Shown piece after piece: positions 38,835-48,889 of a stretch of DNA of 64,000 bases (positions are counted from its first letter, which is position 1; every line of letters begins with the position of its first letter). The stretch lies in assembly GCF_014193895.1 (NCBI RefSeq), contig NZ_BLZR01000001.1, positions 186,001-250,000 on the forward strand. The letters are read 5' to 3'. This DNA comes from Clostridium fungisolvens. Its GTDB lineage: Bacteria > Bacillota > Clostridia > Clostridiales > Clostridiaceae. The notes under the pieces are model-generated. The model searched no databases and had not been told where the DNA came from. It worked only from the letters and a program-made list of their open reading frames with translations. Position numbers and translations under genes: made by a program.

Positions 38835-40127
38835 ATGAAATTGTTTGGAAGTATGAATATTGATGAGAATGTATTATCAATCAATGGGGTTAGAGCTACA
38901 GAGCTTGCAGAAAAATATTCTACACCGCTGTATGTTTTTGATGAAAATCTTATTAGACAGAATTGTAGAGAATATTACAATGGATTTAATTGTGAAAATA
39001 GAAATAATAGAGTTGCGTACGCTGGAAAGGCATTCTTAACTCTTGCAATGTGCAGGATTATAAAAGATGAGAATCTATATTTAGATGTTGTGTCAGGTGG
39101 AGAGCTTTTTACAGCATATAAATCTGGATTCCCGTTGGAAAAAGTATATTTCCATGGAAATAACAAGACAATTGACGAAATTGAACTAGGAATCGATCTT
39201 GGTGTAGGTACTTTTGTAGCAGATAATGAAATGGAGATAGAACTTATCGACAAGATTGCTAGAAAGCATAATAAGAAGCAACGAATTTATTTAAGAATAA
39301 CTCCAGGTATAGAAGCTCATACACATGAGTATATCAAGACTGGTCAGCTAGATTCAAAATTTGGCTTTGCATATATAGGCGATAATGTATTAAATGTTGT
39401 TAATAAGGTTTTATCATTACAGAATGTAGAACTTTCTGGGTTACATTGTCATATAGGATCTCAAATATTCGATATAACACCTTATGAAGATGCAACTGAG
39501 ATAATGCTAACAATTATTAAGGATATTTATAATGCCACAGGATATCTAATAAAAGAACTTGATCTTGGAGGTGGTTTCGGAATTTATTATAATTCTGATG
39601 ATGAACCAAAACCAGCAAGTGAATACTGTGCAGCAATCTTAAGTAAGGCTGATCAAGTTTGTGAAGACTTAGGATTAGATATGCCTATACTTACTATAGA
39701 GCCAGGAAGATCTATAGTTGGAAATGCGGGAATTACATTATATAAAGTTGGGTCAATTAAAGAAGTTCCGTCAATAAGAAAGTATATATCTGTAGATGGT
39801 GGAATGACTGATAATATTAGACCAGCGTTATATAATGCTGAATACGAATCAATAGTAGCTAATAAAGTCAATTCTGACGAGCTAGAAGACGTAACCGTAG
39901 CTGGAAAGTGCTGCGAATCTGGAGATATATTAATAAATAATATAAGATTACCAAAGGTTCAAACTGGTGATTTATTGGCTATAATGTCAACAGGTGCCTA
40001 TGGTTATTCTATGGCTAATAATTATAATAAGGTTCCTAAGGCAGCTGTTGTTATGATAAAAGATGGTGAAGATAGACTTGTTTGTAAAAGAGAAACTTAT
40101 GCAGATGTAATTAGCAATGAAATATAG
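38835..40127 (+). CDS. lysA: Diaminopimelate decarboxylase LysA
   Basis: This 430-residue PLP enzyme of fold III makes lysine from meso-diaminopimelate. The PLP Lys lies in RVAYAGKAFLT. GLHCHIGSQIFD, ELDLGGGFGIYY and EPGRSIVGNAG give substrate- and phosphate-binding residues. GKCCESGDIL carries the second-subunit Cys, and AYGYSMANNYN closes the site. GGGGAGG is best spaced for ATG 38835 rather than 38829. Expression is controlled by the lysine riboswitch. Confidence 0.96.
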   Translation: MKLFGSMNIDENVLSINGVRATELAEKYSTPLYVFDENLIRQNCREYYNGFNCENRNNRVAYAGKAFLTLAMCRIIKDENLYLDVVSGGELFTAYKSGFPLEKVYFHGNNKTIDEIELGIDLGVGTFVADNEMEIELIDKIARKHNKKQRIYLRITPGIEAHTHEYIKTGQLDSKFGFAYIGDNVLNVVNKVLSLQNVELSGLHCHIGSQIFDITPYEDATEIMLTIIKDIYNATGYLIKELDLGGGFGIYYNSDDEPKPASEYCAAILSKADQVCEDLGLDMPILTIEPGRSIVGNAGITLYKVGSIKEVPSIRKYISVDGGMTDNIRPALYNAEYESIVANKVNSDELEDVTVAGKCCESGDILINNIRLPKVQTGDLLAIMSTGAYGYSMANNYNKVPKAAVVMIKDGEDRLVCKRETYADVISNEI

Positions 40128-40215
40128 AATTATATTATAAAATTGAATTTTAAATCAAGTTTAAATTTAGTTTTATTAGAAAGTTTATCTGTATAAACTA
40201 GTAATTGAAGATTTA

Positions 40216-40253
40216 CACAGAGTGTTGAATATATCGACACTCTGTTGTTTTTT
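40216..40253 (+). terminator. Terminator after lysA
   Basis: ACAGAGTGTTG pairs with CGACACTCTGT, followed by TGTTTTTT. Confidence 0.9.
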
Positions 40254-40504
40254 ACTTTCAATGAAACATAATATAAGTTAAACAGTAAAATAGAAGAATG
40301 TGGCGCCTATATATTATTTTTAAGGCCAAACTATTTACATAAAGGTAGAAAAGGTATATCATATAATTCACCCAATTAAATTTTATACAATGCATTTACA
40401 GCAAGTGGAAAAATAACCTTTAAATTATCTATCTACAATAGAAAAAAAAATTTATTATGATATACTTATATAAGGTGTATTTTAATTGTTAAGTAGTTCA
40501 GCTA

Positions 40505-40604
40505 AAGATGTACTACTTCGATCCGAAAGCTATTTTTTAAGCTCTCACGAGTTCTGGTGAGAGAATTTAAAAATAATAAATTTCATTACGGAGTGATGCA
40601 TACA
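40505..40604. repeat. Family B palindromic repeat (B3)
   Basis: AAGATGTACTACTTCG at the left and ACGGAGTGATGCAT at the right form the outer arms. The inner stem is TTTTTTAAGCTCTCAC against GTGAGAGAATTTAAAAA with GAGTTCTG as loop. It lies directly upstream of the DUF3006-lepB pair. The remaining gap (40254-40504) shows no gene. Confidence 0.75.
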
Positions 40605-40620
40605 TAATAGAGGAGATAAT

Positions 40621-40857
40621 ATGAAATCATCTAAAGAATATATAATAATAGATAGAATAGAAAACAATATTGCCGTTTGTGAGGTAAATGAAGAAATTTT
40701 TAAAATTAATGTCAATAATATTGAAGGAGTACCTAAAGAAGGCGATGTATTGGTAAAAAAAGATTCAATTTATTATATAGACAGAGATTTAACAGATAAA
40801 AGGAAATCAATTGTAGAAGATTTAATGAAAGGTATGTGGAATGATGGAGAAAAGTAG
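40621..40857 (+). CDS. DUF3006-domain small protein
   Basis: This 78-residue protein matches the DUF3006 pattern. It has IIDRIENNIAVCEV at the start, a small beta-barrel, and GDVLVKKDSIYYIDRDLT. The C-terminal helix overlaps the start of lepB by 17 bases, which suggests translational coupling. Function is unknown. DUF3006 genes are often found next to secreted or processing proteins, and here next to signal peptidase. Confidence 0.85.
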   Translation: MKSSKEYIIIDRIENNIAVCEVNEEIFKINVNNIEGVPKEGDVLVKKDSIYYIDRDLTDKRKSIVEDLMKGMWNDGEK

Positions 40858-41377
40858 TAATAGAAATCCTATGGTCAAATTTTTATTAGATTGGGTAGTA
40901 CCTATTGGTGCAGCTATATTGCTTGCCATGCTTATTAATAAATTTCTTTTATACAAAGTTTCAGTTCCAACAGAATCAATGTATCCAACTATAAAAAAAG
41001 GTGATCAAATGTTTGTGACCAAGATTTATAATCCTCAAAATATAAAAAGAGGAGATATATTGGTTTTTTATTCAAATGAGCTTAAAGACTTACTTATAAA
41101 AAGAGTAGTTGGGTTGCCTGGAGAAACTGTAGAGATAAAAGATAATGGAGATGTTTATATTGACGGCAAATATCTTCAAGAAGATTATGTAAAGAATCCA
41201 GATAGTAAAACAGGAAGTTTTAAGATTCCTGAAGGAAAGTATTTAATGCTCGGAGATAACAGAGCTAATTCTGCAGATGCAAGATATTGGAACAATCCAT
41301 ATATTGATGCTAAGGATATACAAGGAAAAGCAAGAGTTAGGGTTTTCCCATTTGACAGGATTGGGCTACTAAAGTAG
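40841..41377 (+). CDS. lepB: Type I signal peptidase
   Basis: This 178-residue membrane-bound serine protease removes signal peptides. One N-terminal membrane helix (about residues 17-34) is followed by the catalytic Ser46 in VPTESMYPT and Lys87 in LLIKRVVGLPGE. GKYLMLGDNRANSADARYW is the box E region. Size fits the short Gram-positive (SipS) type. Start may be either of two adjacent ATG codons (40841 or 40844); it overlaps the DUF3006 gene. Confidence 0.95.
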   Translation: MMEKSSNRNPMVKFLLDWVVPIGAAILLAMLINKFLLYKVSVPTESMYPTIKKGDQMFVTKIYNPQNIKRGDILVFYSNELKDLLIKRVVGLPGETVEIKDNGDVYIDGKYLQEDYVKNPDSKTGSFKIPEGKYLMLGDNRANSADARYWNNPYIDAKDIQGKARVRVFPFDRIGLLK

Positions 41378-41466
41378 TTTATCCAGAGAAAGATAATTTT
41401 AAAAATGTAAGTTCAATTATAAAGAGAGCAATTTATATAATATGACAAATGAAAAGAGGTGCAAAT

Positions 41467-43455
41467 ATGTTTAAGAATAATAAGAAATGGCAATATGCTA
41501 TTATATATGGAATAATAGCTTTAGGGTTATTATTTGCTTTTAATTATACTAAAACTGAGATGATGACAGAGAATATTACATATGATGAATTTCAAAGTAT
41601 GTTAAAAGATAAAAAGGTAGATACTGTAACTATTACAAGTCAAAAGCTAACTATAATACCAAATAAACAAAGCAGTGATTATGGTAAGATACTATATACA
41701 GTGAACCTAGGTGATAAAGATCTTGTTAAAAACTTACAAGATTCAGGTGCAAAATATCAAGGAAAGCTCCCAGATGCATTTCCGGTGGCAGATTTAATAC
41801 TTTATTGGGTTGCACCTATAATATTCTTCTTTATAATAGGCAGATTAATGTTTGGTAAGATGGATAAGAAGATGGGTGGCGGAGTGATGTCTTTTGGCAA
41901 GAACACTGCTAAGCTTTATGCTGAAGATGAGACTGGTAAAACTTTTGCAGATGTAGCTGGTCAAGAAGAAGCAAAAGAATCACTGAAAGAAATTGTAGAT
42001 TTTCTACATGACCCTAAAAAATATCAAGAGATAGGAGCTAAATTACCTAAAGGAGCTCTTTTAGTAGGACCTCCAGGAACAGGTAAGACTCTACTTGCTA
42101 AGGCAGTAGCTGGAGAAGCAAAGGTTCCGTTCTTCTCAATGTCTGGATCAGACTTTGTAGAGCTTTTTGTCGGTATGGGTGCTTCAAGGGTAAGAGATCT
42201 ATTTAGACAGGCTGAAGAAAAAGCTCCATGTATAATATTCATAGATGAAATTGATGCTATCGGTAAGAGCAGAGATGGGGCTATCCAAGGTAATGATGAA
42301 AGAGAACAAACTCTAAATCAATTACTTGCTGAAATGGATGGATTCGATTCTTCTAAAGGGGTAGTAATTCTAGGCGCTACTAACAGGCCAGAAATACTTG
42401 ATAAGGCTTTATTAAGACCTGGAAGATTTGATAGAAGAGTCATAGTTGATAGACCAGACTTAAAAGGTAGAATATCTATACTAAAAGTTCATGCAAAAGA
42501 TGTTAAAATGAGTGATAATGTAGATATGGAAGCACTAGCAAAGAGTACTCCAGGCGCAGTAGGAGCAGATCTTGCAAACATAGTTAATGAAGCTGCACTT
42601 AATGCAGTTAAAAATAATAGAAAATTTGTACTTCAACAGGATTTAGAAGAAGCAGTGGAAGTAATAATAGCAGGTAAGGAAAAGAAGGATAGAATCCTTT
42701 CACCTAAAGAAAAAAGAATAGTTGCTTTCCATGAAGTAGGTCATGCACTTGTAGCGGCCTTACTGAAGAATACTGATCCAGTACACAAGATTACAATAGT
42801 CCCAAGAACCATGGGAGCATTAGGTTATACTATGCAACTTCCAGAAGAAGAAAAGTATTTGGTTTCTAAAGATGAGATGATTGATGAAATTACAGTTATG
42901 CTTGGTGGAAGGGCTGCAGAGGAGATTGAATTTAATATCATATCTACAGGAGCTTCAAACGATATTGAAAGAGCTACACAATCTGCTAGAAGCATGGTCA
43001 CTATATATGGTATGACTGATAAGTTTGATATGATGGCATTAGAATCTGTAAGTAATAGATATCTAGATGGAAGACCAGTTCAAAATTGTTCTGCTGAAAC
43101 TGCAGCTCAAATTGATGAAGAAACCTTACAGATAATAAAGAACAGTCATGAAAAGGCAAGAGAAATATTAAGAAATAATAGAGACTTATTAAATGATATT
43201 TCAAATGATCTTTTAGATAAAGAAACTTTATCAGGAGAAGAGTTTATGGTATTTGTATATGATAAATATCCAGAACTAAAAGTAGAAAGAGAAAAAAGAG
43301 AAGCAGAAAAGAAAGAGTTTGAAAAGCTAGAAAAAGAAAGAAAGAACAAGAAGAATGATGTTCCAGTATATTCAGATCTGGTTTTAGAATCTAGTATAAA
43401 TGAAGTTACTTCAGAATTAATGATTGATGGTAATAGTGGTACTGTTCAATCTTAA
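41467..43455 (+). CDS. ftsH: ATP-dependent zinc metalloprotease FtsH
   Basis: This 662-residue membrane AAA+ protease has two N-terminal membrane helices (about 8-22 and 105-125) around an external domain. The AAA domain has Walker A GPPGTGKT near residue 201, Walker B CIIFIDEIDAIG, and the second-region motif RPGRFDRR. The peptidase domain has HEVGH at about 422-426. It degrades misfolded membrane proteins and regulators. AAAAGAGGTG sets ATG 41467 as start. A terminator follows. Confidence 0.97.
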   Translation: MFKNNKKWQYAIIYGIIALGLLFAFNYTKTEMMTENITYDEFQSMLKDKKVDTVTITSQKLTIIPNKQSSDYGKILYTVNLGDKDLVKNLQDSGAKYQGKLPDAFPVADLILYWVAPIIFFFIIGRLMFGKMDKKMGGGVMSFGKNTAKLYAEDETGKTFADVAGQEEAKESLKEIVDFLHDPKKYQEIGAKLPKGALLVGPPGTGKTLLAKAVAGEAKVPFFSMSGSDFVELFVGMGASRVRDLFRQAEEKAPCIIFIDEIDAIGKSRDGAIQGNDEREQTLNQLLAEMDGFDSSKGVVILGATNRPEILDKALLRPGRFDRRVIVDRPDLKGRISILKVHAKDVKMSDNVDMEALAKSTPGAVGADLANIVNEAALNAVKNNRKFVLQQDLEEAVEVIIAGKEKKDRILSPKEKRIVAFHEVGHALVAALLKNTDPVHKITIVPRTMGALGYTMQLPEEEKYLVSKDEMIDEITVMLGGRAAEEIEFNIISTGASNDIERATQSARSMVTIYGMTDKFDMMALESVSNRYLDGRPVQNCSAETAAQIDEETLQIIKNSHEKAREILRNNRDLLNDISNDLLDKETLSGEEFMVFVYDKYPELKVEREKREAEKKEFEKLEKERKNKKNDVPVYSDLVLESSINEVTSELMIDGNSGTVQS

Positions 43456-43486
43456 TATCTATATATTGTTAAGTTTATTTTAAGAT

Positions 43487-43522
43487 AGAGAAAAAGTTTC
43501 CAAAGGGGAACTTTTTCTTCAT
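43487..43522 (+). terminator. Terminator after ftsH
   Basis: AGAAAAAGTTTCC pairs with GGGAACTTTTTCT and runs into TTCATT. Confidence 0.8.
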
Positions 43523-43546
43523 TAATTTAAGGGAAAGGTGATTTGA

Positions 43547-45679
43547 ATGGAAGATAATAACTCAAGCAGGGAGAAAGAATTACAATTACTATTTGAGGAA
43601 GAAAAGTTAAGTGAAACCTTAAAGATAGTAAATGATGAAATTTTAAATTACCTAGAAAAGCGCAAATACATATCAGAATACATAATAGATTACAGAAAGA
43701 ATGTAATTGAAGAATACAGAGACGATGAAGATAAGGTTACGGAATACTTTGATCATGAAAGATATGTTAAAGAAGAAGCATTTAAAACCATAGACAGAAA
43801 ACTAAAAGAGCTTACTATATTAAAGGAAAATCCGTACTTCGGAAAAGTAGGCTTTATCGAAGACGAAGATTTATTAGAAAGTTTGTATATTGGAAGATTT
43901 GGAGTTACACAGGAAGGTAGATATGAACCTATAATTGTAGACTGGAGAGCTCCAGTAGCAGCACTTTTTTATCATGGAAGTTTAGGGAAAGCTGCCTACA
44001 ATTCACCTGCTGGGGACATAGAGACTGATATAAAGGAAAGAAGACAGTTTATTATAAAAAAGGGAAAACTTCAAGGAATGTTTGACTCTGAAGTAGATGT
44101 TAAAGACGATATATTACAGATGGTTTTAAGCTCTAACTCAAGCGAAAAGCTTAAAGATGTTATAATGACTATTCAAGGCGAACAAGATACAATTATAAGA
44201 AGACCTAGAGAAAAAACTGTGGTTGTAAATGGTGTTGCAGGTAGTGGAAAAACTACTATAGCTCTTCATAGGGTAGCATATCTTTTATATAATAACAGAA
44301 AGCAACTTGGGGATAAGGTTTTAATATTAGGACCTAATTCTATATTTATGGAATATATATCTACAGTACTTCCTAGCCTTGGAGAAGTTGGGGTTAAGCA
44401 AGATACTATAACTAGCTTTATTATAAAACAAATTTCCTTAAATGAAGAGATTATGGAATTTCCTAAGTACATGGAAAAGGTACTATCGGGAGATAAGGAA
44501 TTTATTGAAGATATTAAACTTAAGAAATCCAAAGTGTTTATTGGCAAGTTAGATGAGCTTATACAGGATATAGAGCAAAGTTATTTTAAAATTAAGCCTG
44601 TTAATTACTTTGGAGAAGAGATAGTAGGCGTAGAAGAAATAAAAAATATGTTTGAAAAAGATTATTTATATATGCCTATATTTAGAAGAAGTCAAAAAAT
44701 TAAAAGAGTTATCATATCTAAAATAAAAGATAAACGTGATGAAAGAATTTGGAAATTAAATAAAGAAACAGAAGAATATAAAAAGAGTCTAAAGCCAGAT
44801 GATTTATTGATAGAAGAAAATAATATTGAATTCAATAGAAGAATAAAGATCAGAGAGATAGTAAGAGAACTTATGAACTCTAGAGCGGAACTAGAAGAAT
44901 GGATAGATAATGAATCAATATTAAATATTTATAATAAATTTAATGGATACAAAAAGCTCACATCAGATGATTTAGCACCTATACTATATCTAATGATAAA
45001 ACTTGATGGTAAGAAAGCTAAATCTGATATTAGACATATAGTTATTGATGAAGCGCAGGACTATAGTGAATTACAATTTAAAGCTATTAAGGAACTAACA
45101 GGCTGTAAAAGCATGACTATAGTTGGAGATACAAATCAAAGACTAGTAGATATTGAGCAAGAAGCAGCTATGCTAAGAATTGAAGACATTTATCCAGAAG
45201 ATGATGTTGAGAATTATGGCCTAAATATAAGCTATAGATCTACTATGGAAATAATGAATTATGCTAACAAGTTCCTAAAGGAAGAAAAAGTCATTCCACT
45301 AGTAAGACAAGGAAAAGAAGTAAAATCAGTAGAAATAGCATCTGAAGAGGATTTAATAGATGAAATACTTATGTCTATAGAAGATTTTAAAGACGAGGGG
45401 CTAGAAAGTATCGCGATCATAACAAGAAACTCTGAGGATATGAATAAGATATACTCAAAGGTACGTGAATTTGCTCCTGTTATGAAGTTCCATAGTGAAG
45501 ATGTAATTTATAATGGAGGAACTGTTATTATTCCATCATACTTTGCTAAGGGATTAGAATTTGACGGGGTTATCATAGTAGATTTTAACTATGAAAAAGA
45601 TAAAGATGAAGACTTAATAAAGTATATAATGAGTACTAGAGCTTTGCATATGCTAAAAGATATAAACGTTAATTTATAA
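43547..45679 (+). CDS. helD: HelD-type UvrD-family helicase (RNA polymerase recycling)
   Basis: This 710-residue superfamily 1 protein has an N-terminal coiled-coil arm (about 1-80), then VDWRAPVAALFYHG, which is typical of HelD. The ATPase core has Walker A NGVAGSGKTTIALHR, Walker B HIVIDEAQDYSELQF, and TIVGDTNQRLVDIE. The C-terminal part ends early after SYFAKGLEFDGVIIVDF and STRALHML. HelD removes stalled RNA polymerase. Length is slightly below that of the B. subtilis protein, but all motifs are present. Confidence 0.9.
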   Translation: MEDNNSSREKELQLLFEEEKLSETLKIVNDEILNYLEKRKYISEYIIDYRKNVIEEYRDDEDKVTEYFDHERYVKEEAFKTIDRKLKELTILKENPYFGKVGFIEDEDLLESLYIGRFGVTQEGRYEPIIVDWRAPVAALFYHGSLGKAAYNSPAGDIETDIKERRQFIIKKGKLQGMFDSEVDVKDDILQMVLSSNSSEKLKDVIMTIQGEQDTIIRRPREKTVVVNGVAGSGKTTIALHRVAYLLYNNRKQLGDKVLILGPNSIFMEYISTVLPSLGEVGVKQDTITSFIIKQISLNEEIMEFPKYMEKVLSGDKEFIEDIKLKKSKVFIGKLDELIQDIEQSYFKIKPVNYFGEEIVGVEEIKNMFEKDYLYMPIFRRSQKIKRVIISKIKDKRDERIWKLNKETEEYKKSLKPDDLLIEENNIEFNRRIKIREIVRELMNSRAELEEWIDNESILNIYNKFNGYKKLTSDDLAPILYLMIKLDGKKAKSDIRHIVIDEAQDYSELQFKAIKELTGCKSMTIVGDTNQRLVDIEQEAAMLRIEDIYPEDDVENYGLNISYRSTMEIMNYANKFLKEEKVIPLVRQGKEVKSVEIASEEDLIDEILMSIEDFKDEGLESIAIITRNSEDMNKIYSKVREFAPVMKFHSEDVIYNGGTVIIPSYFAKGLEFDGVIIVDFNYEKDKDEDLIKYIMSTRALHMLKDINVNL

Positions 45680-45724
45680 TTATAAATAAAAACTTATAAT
45701 TATATATATATATCATTAATATAT

Positions 45725-45771
45725 TAGTGCATAAAATGTTTTGAATAAACATTTTATGCACTTTTTATTTT
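45725..45771 (+). terminator. Terminator after helD
   Basis: AGTGCATAAAATGTTT pairs with AAACATTTTATGCACT around TGAAT, followed by TTTTATTTT. Confidence 0.92.
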
Positions 45772-45917
45772 AAATATGCTTAATAAATAATAATTAGAAT
45801 TGTAATGATAAAATATTGAGTAATCAAGAAATACCAACGGATTTATTTATTTTATTCTTTATTTAAACGATGTAATATTTGCATATTTATAAATGTTAAA
45901 AAAATATTAAAAAATAC

Positions 45918-45952
45918 TTGCATAAAAATGAATATATAATGTATAATTATAC
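45918..45952 (+). promoter_or_regulatory. Promoter with palindromic site, amino-acid ABC operon
   Basis: TTGCAT (45918-45923) and TATAAT (45942-45947) are 18 bases apart. The -10 box lies inside a perfect 12-base palindrome GTATAATTATAC (45941-45952). An ArgR-like repressor box is possible because the downstream genes carry an amino acid, but AT-rich palindromes also occur by chance. Confidence 0.6.
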
Positions 45953-46024
45953 TCAGTTCAAGGAATAATATTTATTTCTAAATGGTAAACTATATTATGT
46001 TTAATTATAGAAAGGGGTCTTAAA

Positions 46025-46858
46025 ATGAAAAAAGGTATATTAAAAACAGTTTTAGCTACTGCCTTGGTTGGGATAATGGCATTTAGCGTGGTTGGATGTA
46101 CAAAGAAAAATGATTCTACAGGAGCGACTACAACTACTAGCGTTGTAGACAAAATTAAAAAGTCAGGTAAGCTTGTATTAGCTACAAGTGCAGACTATCC
46201 TCCATATGAATTCCATAAATCAGTTGATGGTAAGGATACAATAGTAGGTTTTGATATCGAAATAGCAAAATCTATAGCTAAAAAGCTTGGTGTTCAGCTT
46301 GAAATTAGCGATATGAAGTTTGATGGATTAATAGCAGCTTTAAAAACAAATAAAGCTGATTTAGTAATTGCAGGTATGAATCCAACTGATGAAAGAAAAC
46401 AAAGTGTGGATTTTTCAAACATATATTATACAGCTACTCAATATGTAGTAGTTAGAGCCGAAGATAAGGCTAAATATACATCCTTAGAATCTCTAGCAGG
46501 AAAGGCTATAGGAGTTCAAAAAGGTTCAGTGCAAGAAGGTTTAGGAAAAGATCAAATAAAGGATTCAAAGCTTCAATCAGTAGGAAAAATTCCTGATGTA
46601 ATACTTAACTTAAAGAATAAGAAGGTTGATGCTGCTATCGTTGAAGGTCCAGTTGCAAAGCTTTATGTAGAAAAGAATAGTGACTTAGCAATAAGTGATG
46701 CTAAATTTGATCTAAATCCATCAGAACAAGGTTCAGCAATAGCTGTTGCTAAGGGTTCAGATGACTTATTAAAGCTAATAAACGAAACTTTAGATGAATT
46801 AAAGAAAGATAATAAGATAGATCAATTAGTAATAGATGCAAGTAATTCAGTAGAATAA
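46025..46858 (+). CDS. Polar amino-acid ABC substrate-binding lipoprotein
   Basis: This 277-residue protein has a lipobox with Cys25 (VVGCTKK) and a family 3 binding-protein fold. It has LVLATSADYPPYEF, VGFDIEIAKSIAKKLG, DLVIAGMNPTDERKQSVDFS and VQKGSVQEG, the standard amino-acid-binding elements. The ligand may be arginine, histidine or a similar residue, but is not decided by sequence. It is followed by the matching permease and ATPase genes. Confidence 0.92.
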   Translation: MKKGILKTVLATALVGIMAFSVVGCTKKNDSTGATTTTSVVDKIKKSGKLVLATSADYPPYEFHKSVDGKDTIVGFDIEIAKSIAKKLGVQLEISDMKFDGLIAALKTNKADLVIAGMNPTDERKQSVDFSNIYYTATQYVVVRAEDKAKYTSLESLAGKAIGVQKGSVQEGLGKDQIKDSKLQSVGKIPDVILNLKNKKVDAAIVEGPVAKLYVEKNSDLAISDAKFDLNPSEQGSAIAVAKGSDDLLKLINETLDELKKDNKIDQLVIDASNSVE

Positions 46859-46946
46859 TTTTTTGAAACAAGATTTGATTTTAGTATTTTAAGCAATATG
46901 CAGTAATGGGGCTATAAATTTAAATTGGGGCTATGTAAAGATATCA

Positions 46947-46984
46947 ATGAAGTATAGTAGGTAGGGGTGCCTGCTATATTTCAT
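46947..46984 (+). promoter_or_regulatory. Intercistronic hairpin in the ABC operon
   Basis: ATGAAGTATAGTAGG pairs with CCTGCTATATTTCAT between the binding-protein gene and the permease gene. There is no T-run. Such hairpins often protect the upstream mRNA and allow more binding protein than permease to be made. Confidence 0.7.
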
Positions 46985-47004
46985 ATTATTAGGAGGTAAT
47001 TGGG

Positions 47005-47664
47005 TTGGGTTTTGCAGATATTTGGAATAAGTACCATGGCTTCTATATACAAGGAGCAGAGTTAACAATAGTTCTAGCATTTTTTACTGTAATTTTTGGT
47101 ACAATAATAGGACTTTTTCTAAGTCTTATGAAATTATCAAAAAATAAAATTTTAAAGTTTATAGGATCAGCTTATATAGAAATTATAAGAGGTACACCTA
47201 TATTAGTGCAATTGTACATCATATTCTATGGATTAGATTATATAGGAATACATCTTTCAGGAATTATGTCAGGTGTTATAACTCTATCTATAAACAGTGG
47301 TGCATATGTTGCAGAAATAATTAGAGCAGGAATAAATGCAGTTGATAAAGGACAAACAGAAGCATCTAGAAGTTTAGGACTTACTAAAGGTGCTACAATG
47401 AGATATATAATAATACCTCAAGCTTTAAAGAATATACTACCAGCTTTAGGTAATGAATTTGTTACAATAATAAAAGAATCATCAATAGTATCTGTTATAG
47501 GAATAGCAGAACTTATGTATAAGGCGGATACAGTAAGAGGAAATACCTTTGAACCTTTTACTCCACTTATAATTGCGGCAGGTATTTATTTTGTAATGAC
47601 ATTTACATTATCTAAATTAGTAGCAGCATTCGAAAGGAGGCTAGGGGCAAGTGATATACGTTAA
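47005..47664 (+). CDS. Amino-acid ABC transporter permease (HisM/GlnP type)
   Basis: This 219-residue membrane protein has about five helices. The N-terminal HisMQ signature is EIIRGTPILVQLYIIFYGL, and the cytoplasmic EAA loop is EASRSLGLTKGATMRYIIIP. It starts with TTG after AGGAGG (46991-46996). It overlaps the ATPase gene by 14 bases. Confidence 0.93.
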   Translation: MGFADIWNKYHGFYIQGAELTIVLAFFTVIFGTIIGLFLSLMKLSKNKILKFIGSAYIEIIRGTPILVQLYIIFYGLDYIGIHLSGIMSGVITLSINSGAYVAEIIRAGINAVDKGQTEASRSLGLTKGATMRYIIIPQALKNILPALGNEFVTIIKESSIVSVIGIAELMYKADTVRGNTFEPFTPLIIAAGIYFVMTFTLSKLVAAFERRLGASDIR

Positions 47665-48373
47665 TAATTTGCACAAATATTTCGGTAAAAATGAAGTTTT
47701 AAAGGGAATAACTGACCATATCCAAAAAGGAGAAGTGGTGGTTGTTATAGGACCAAGTGGTTCAGGTAAAAGTACTTTTTTAAGATGCTTAAACCTACTT
47801 GAGGAACCAACAGATGGGGAAATAATATTTGAAGGAAATAATATAACTGGTAAGAACGTTAATATCAATAAGATAAGAGAAAAGATGGGGATGGTATTCC
47901 AACAGTTTAACTTATTCCCACACAAAACAGTTTTAGAAAACATAACTCTAGCACCTATTAAAGTAAAAGGACTTAGTAAAGCACAGGCTGACGAAGTAGC
48001 CTTTAAGCTTTTAGATAAGGTAGGTCTTAGAGATAAAGCTACTGCATATCCAGCATCATTATCCGGTGGACAAAAGCAAAGAATTGCAATAGCAAGAGCG
48101 CTTGCAATGGAACCAGATGTTATGTTGTTTGACGAACCTACTTCTGCTTTGGATCCAGAAATGGTAGGAGAAGTTCTTAGCGTTATGAAAAGTCTTGCTT
48201 CAGAAGGAATGACAATGGTAGTTGTAACTCATGAAATGGGCTTTGCAAAGGAAGTTGGAGATAGAATATTATTCATGGATGGTGGAGTTATAGTAGAACA
48301 AGGTACACCTGAAGAAATATTTGATAATCCTCAAAATGCAAGAACACAAGATTTCCTATCAAAAGTACTTTAA
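47651..48373 (+). CDS. Amino-acid ABC transporter ATP-binding protein
   Basis: This 240-residue ATPase of the GlnQ type has Walker A GPSGSGKST, Q-loop VFQQFNLFPHKTVLENIT, signature LSGGQKQRIAIARALAMEP, Walker B VMLFDEPTSALDPE and switch VVTHEMGFA. GTG 47651 is the start; AGGAGGCTAGGGG lies within the permease end. It completes a three-gene importer. Confidence 0.95.
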   Translation: MIYVNNLHKYFGKNEVLKGITDHIQKGEVVVVIGPSGSGKSTFLRCLNLLEEPTDGEIIFEGNNITGKNVNINKIREKMGMVFQQFNLFPHKTVLENITLAPIKVKGLSKAQADEVAFKLLDKVGLRDKATAYPASLSGGQKQRIAIARALAMEPDVMLFDEPTSALDPEMVGEVLSVMKSLASEGMTMVVVTHEMGFAKEVGDRILFMDGGVIVEQGTPEEIFDNPQNARTQDFLSKVL

Positions 48374-48396
48374 AAATTATGCTTTATAATTAAGTG

Positions 48397-48437
48397 TTTT
48401 CAAATTCTCTCTTGAAAGTTAAGGAGAGAATTTGAAA
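48397..48437. repeat. Hairpin resembling the family B core (B6)
   Basis: TTTTCAAATTCTCTC pairs with GAGAGAATTTGAAA. This is the inner stem of family B (compare copy B3) without outer arms. It follows the ABC operon and may end or stabilise its mRNA. Confidence 0.55.
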
Positions 48438-48545
48438 CACATAAACATATAAAAGTTTCGCCGTGCTAAAGAAACTACTTATAAAAGATATTTAATTTGA
48501 GATTTCTAAGTTTTTGTATATAAGATGTTAAGTGAAATTTATTAA

Positions 48546-48656
48546 TATAGATGTATATGAAGATATAAGACTTCAATCCCAAAACTATTTTCAAAACTTC
48601 TCTGGGTTCTGAGAGGCGACATTGAAAATATAAATTTTACTATGAAGTGGTACATC
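48546..48656. repeat. Family B palindromic repeat, inverted copy (B4)
   Basis: GACTTCAATC, AAAACTATTTTCAAAACTTC, CTCTGGGTTCTGAGAGG, TTGAAAATATAAATTT and TATGAAGTGGTACATC follow in order. They match the reverse complement of B2 (11801-11900) almost throughout. Confidence 0.82.
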
Positions 48657-48889
48657 GATAAGAGTAGAAGTTTGAAATTGATTATCTTTAAAGAGTTTTA
48701 TCTGAAAAGTTATTAAGTTAAGGATAGATTTTACATTTAGCTTAGAGTTAATTTGCCAACCCAAATATAGGTTTTTAGATTGATTATTAATTTATAAAAC
48801 TTGTTTATTTATCTGATCAATTTATAAGCAAGAGTTATAAAATAATGTTGATTTAAATCCTATACTGTTTTTATATACAAACCCCAATT

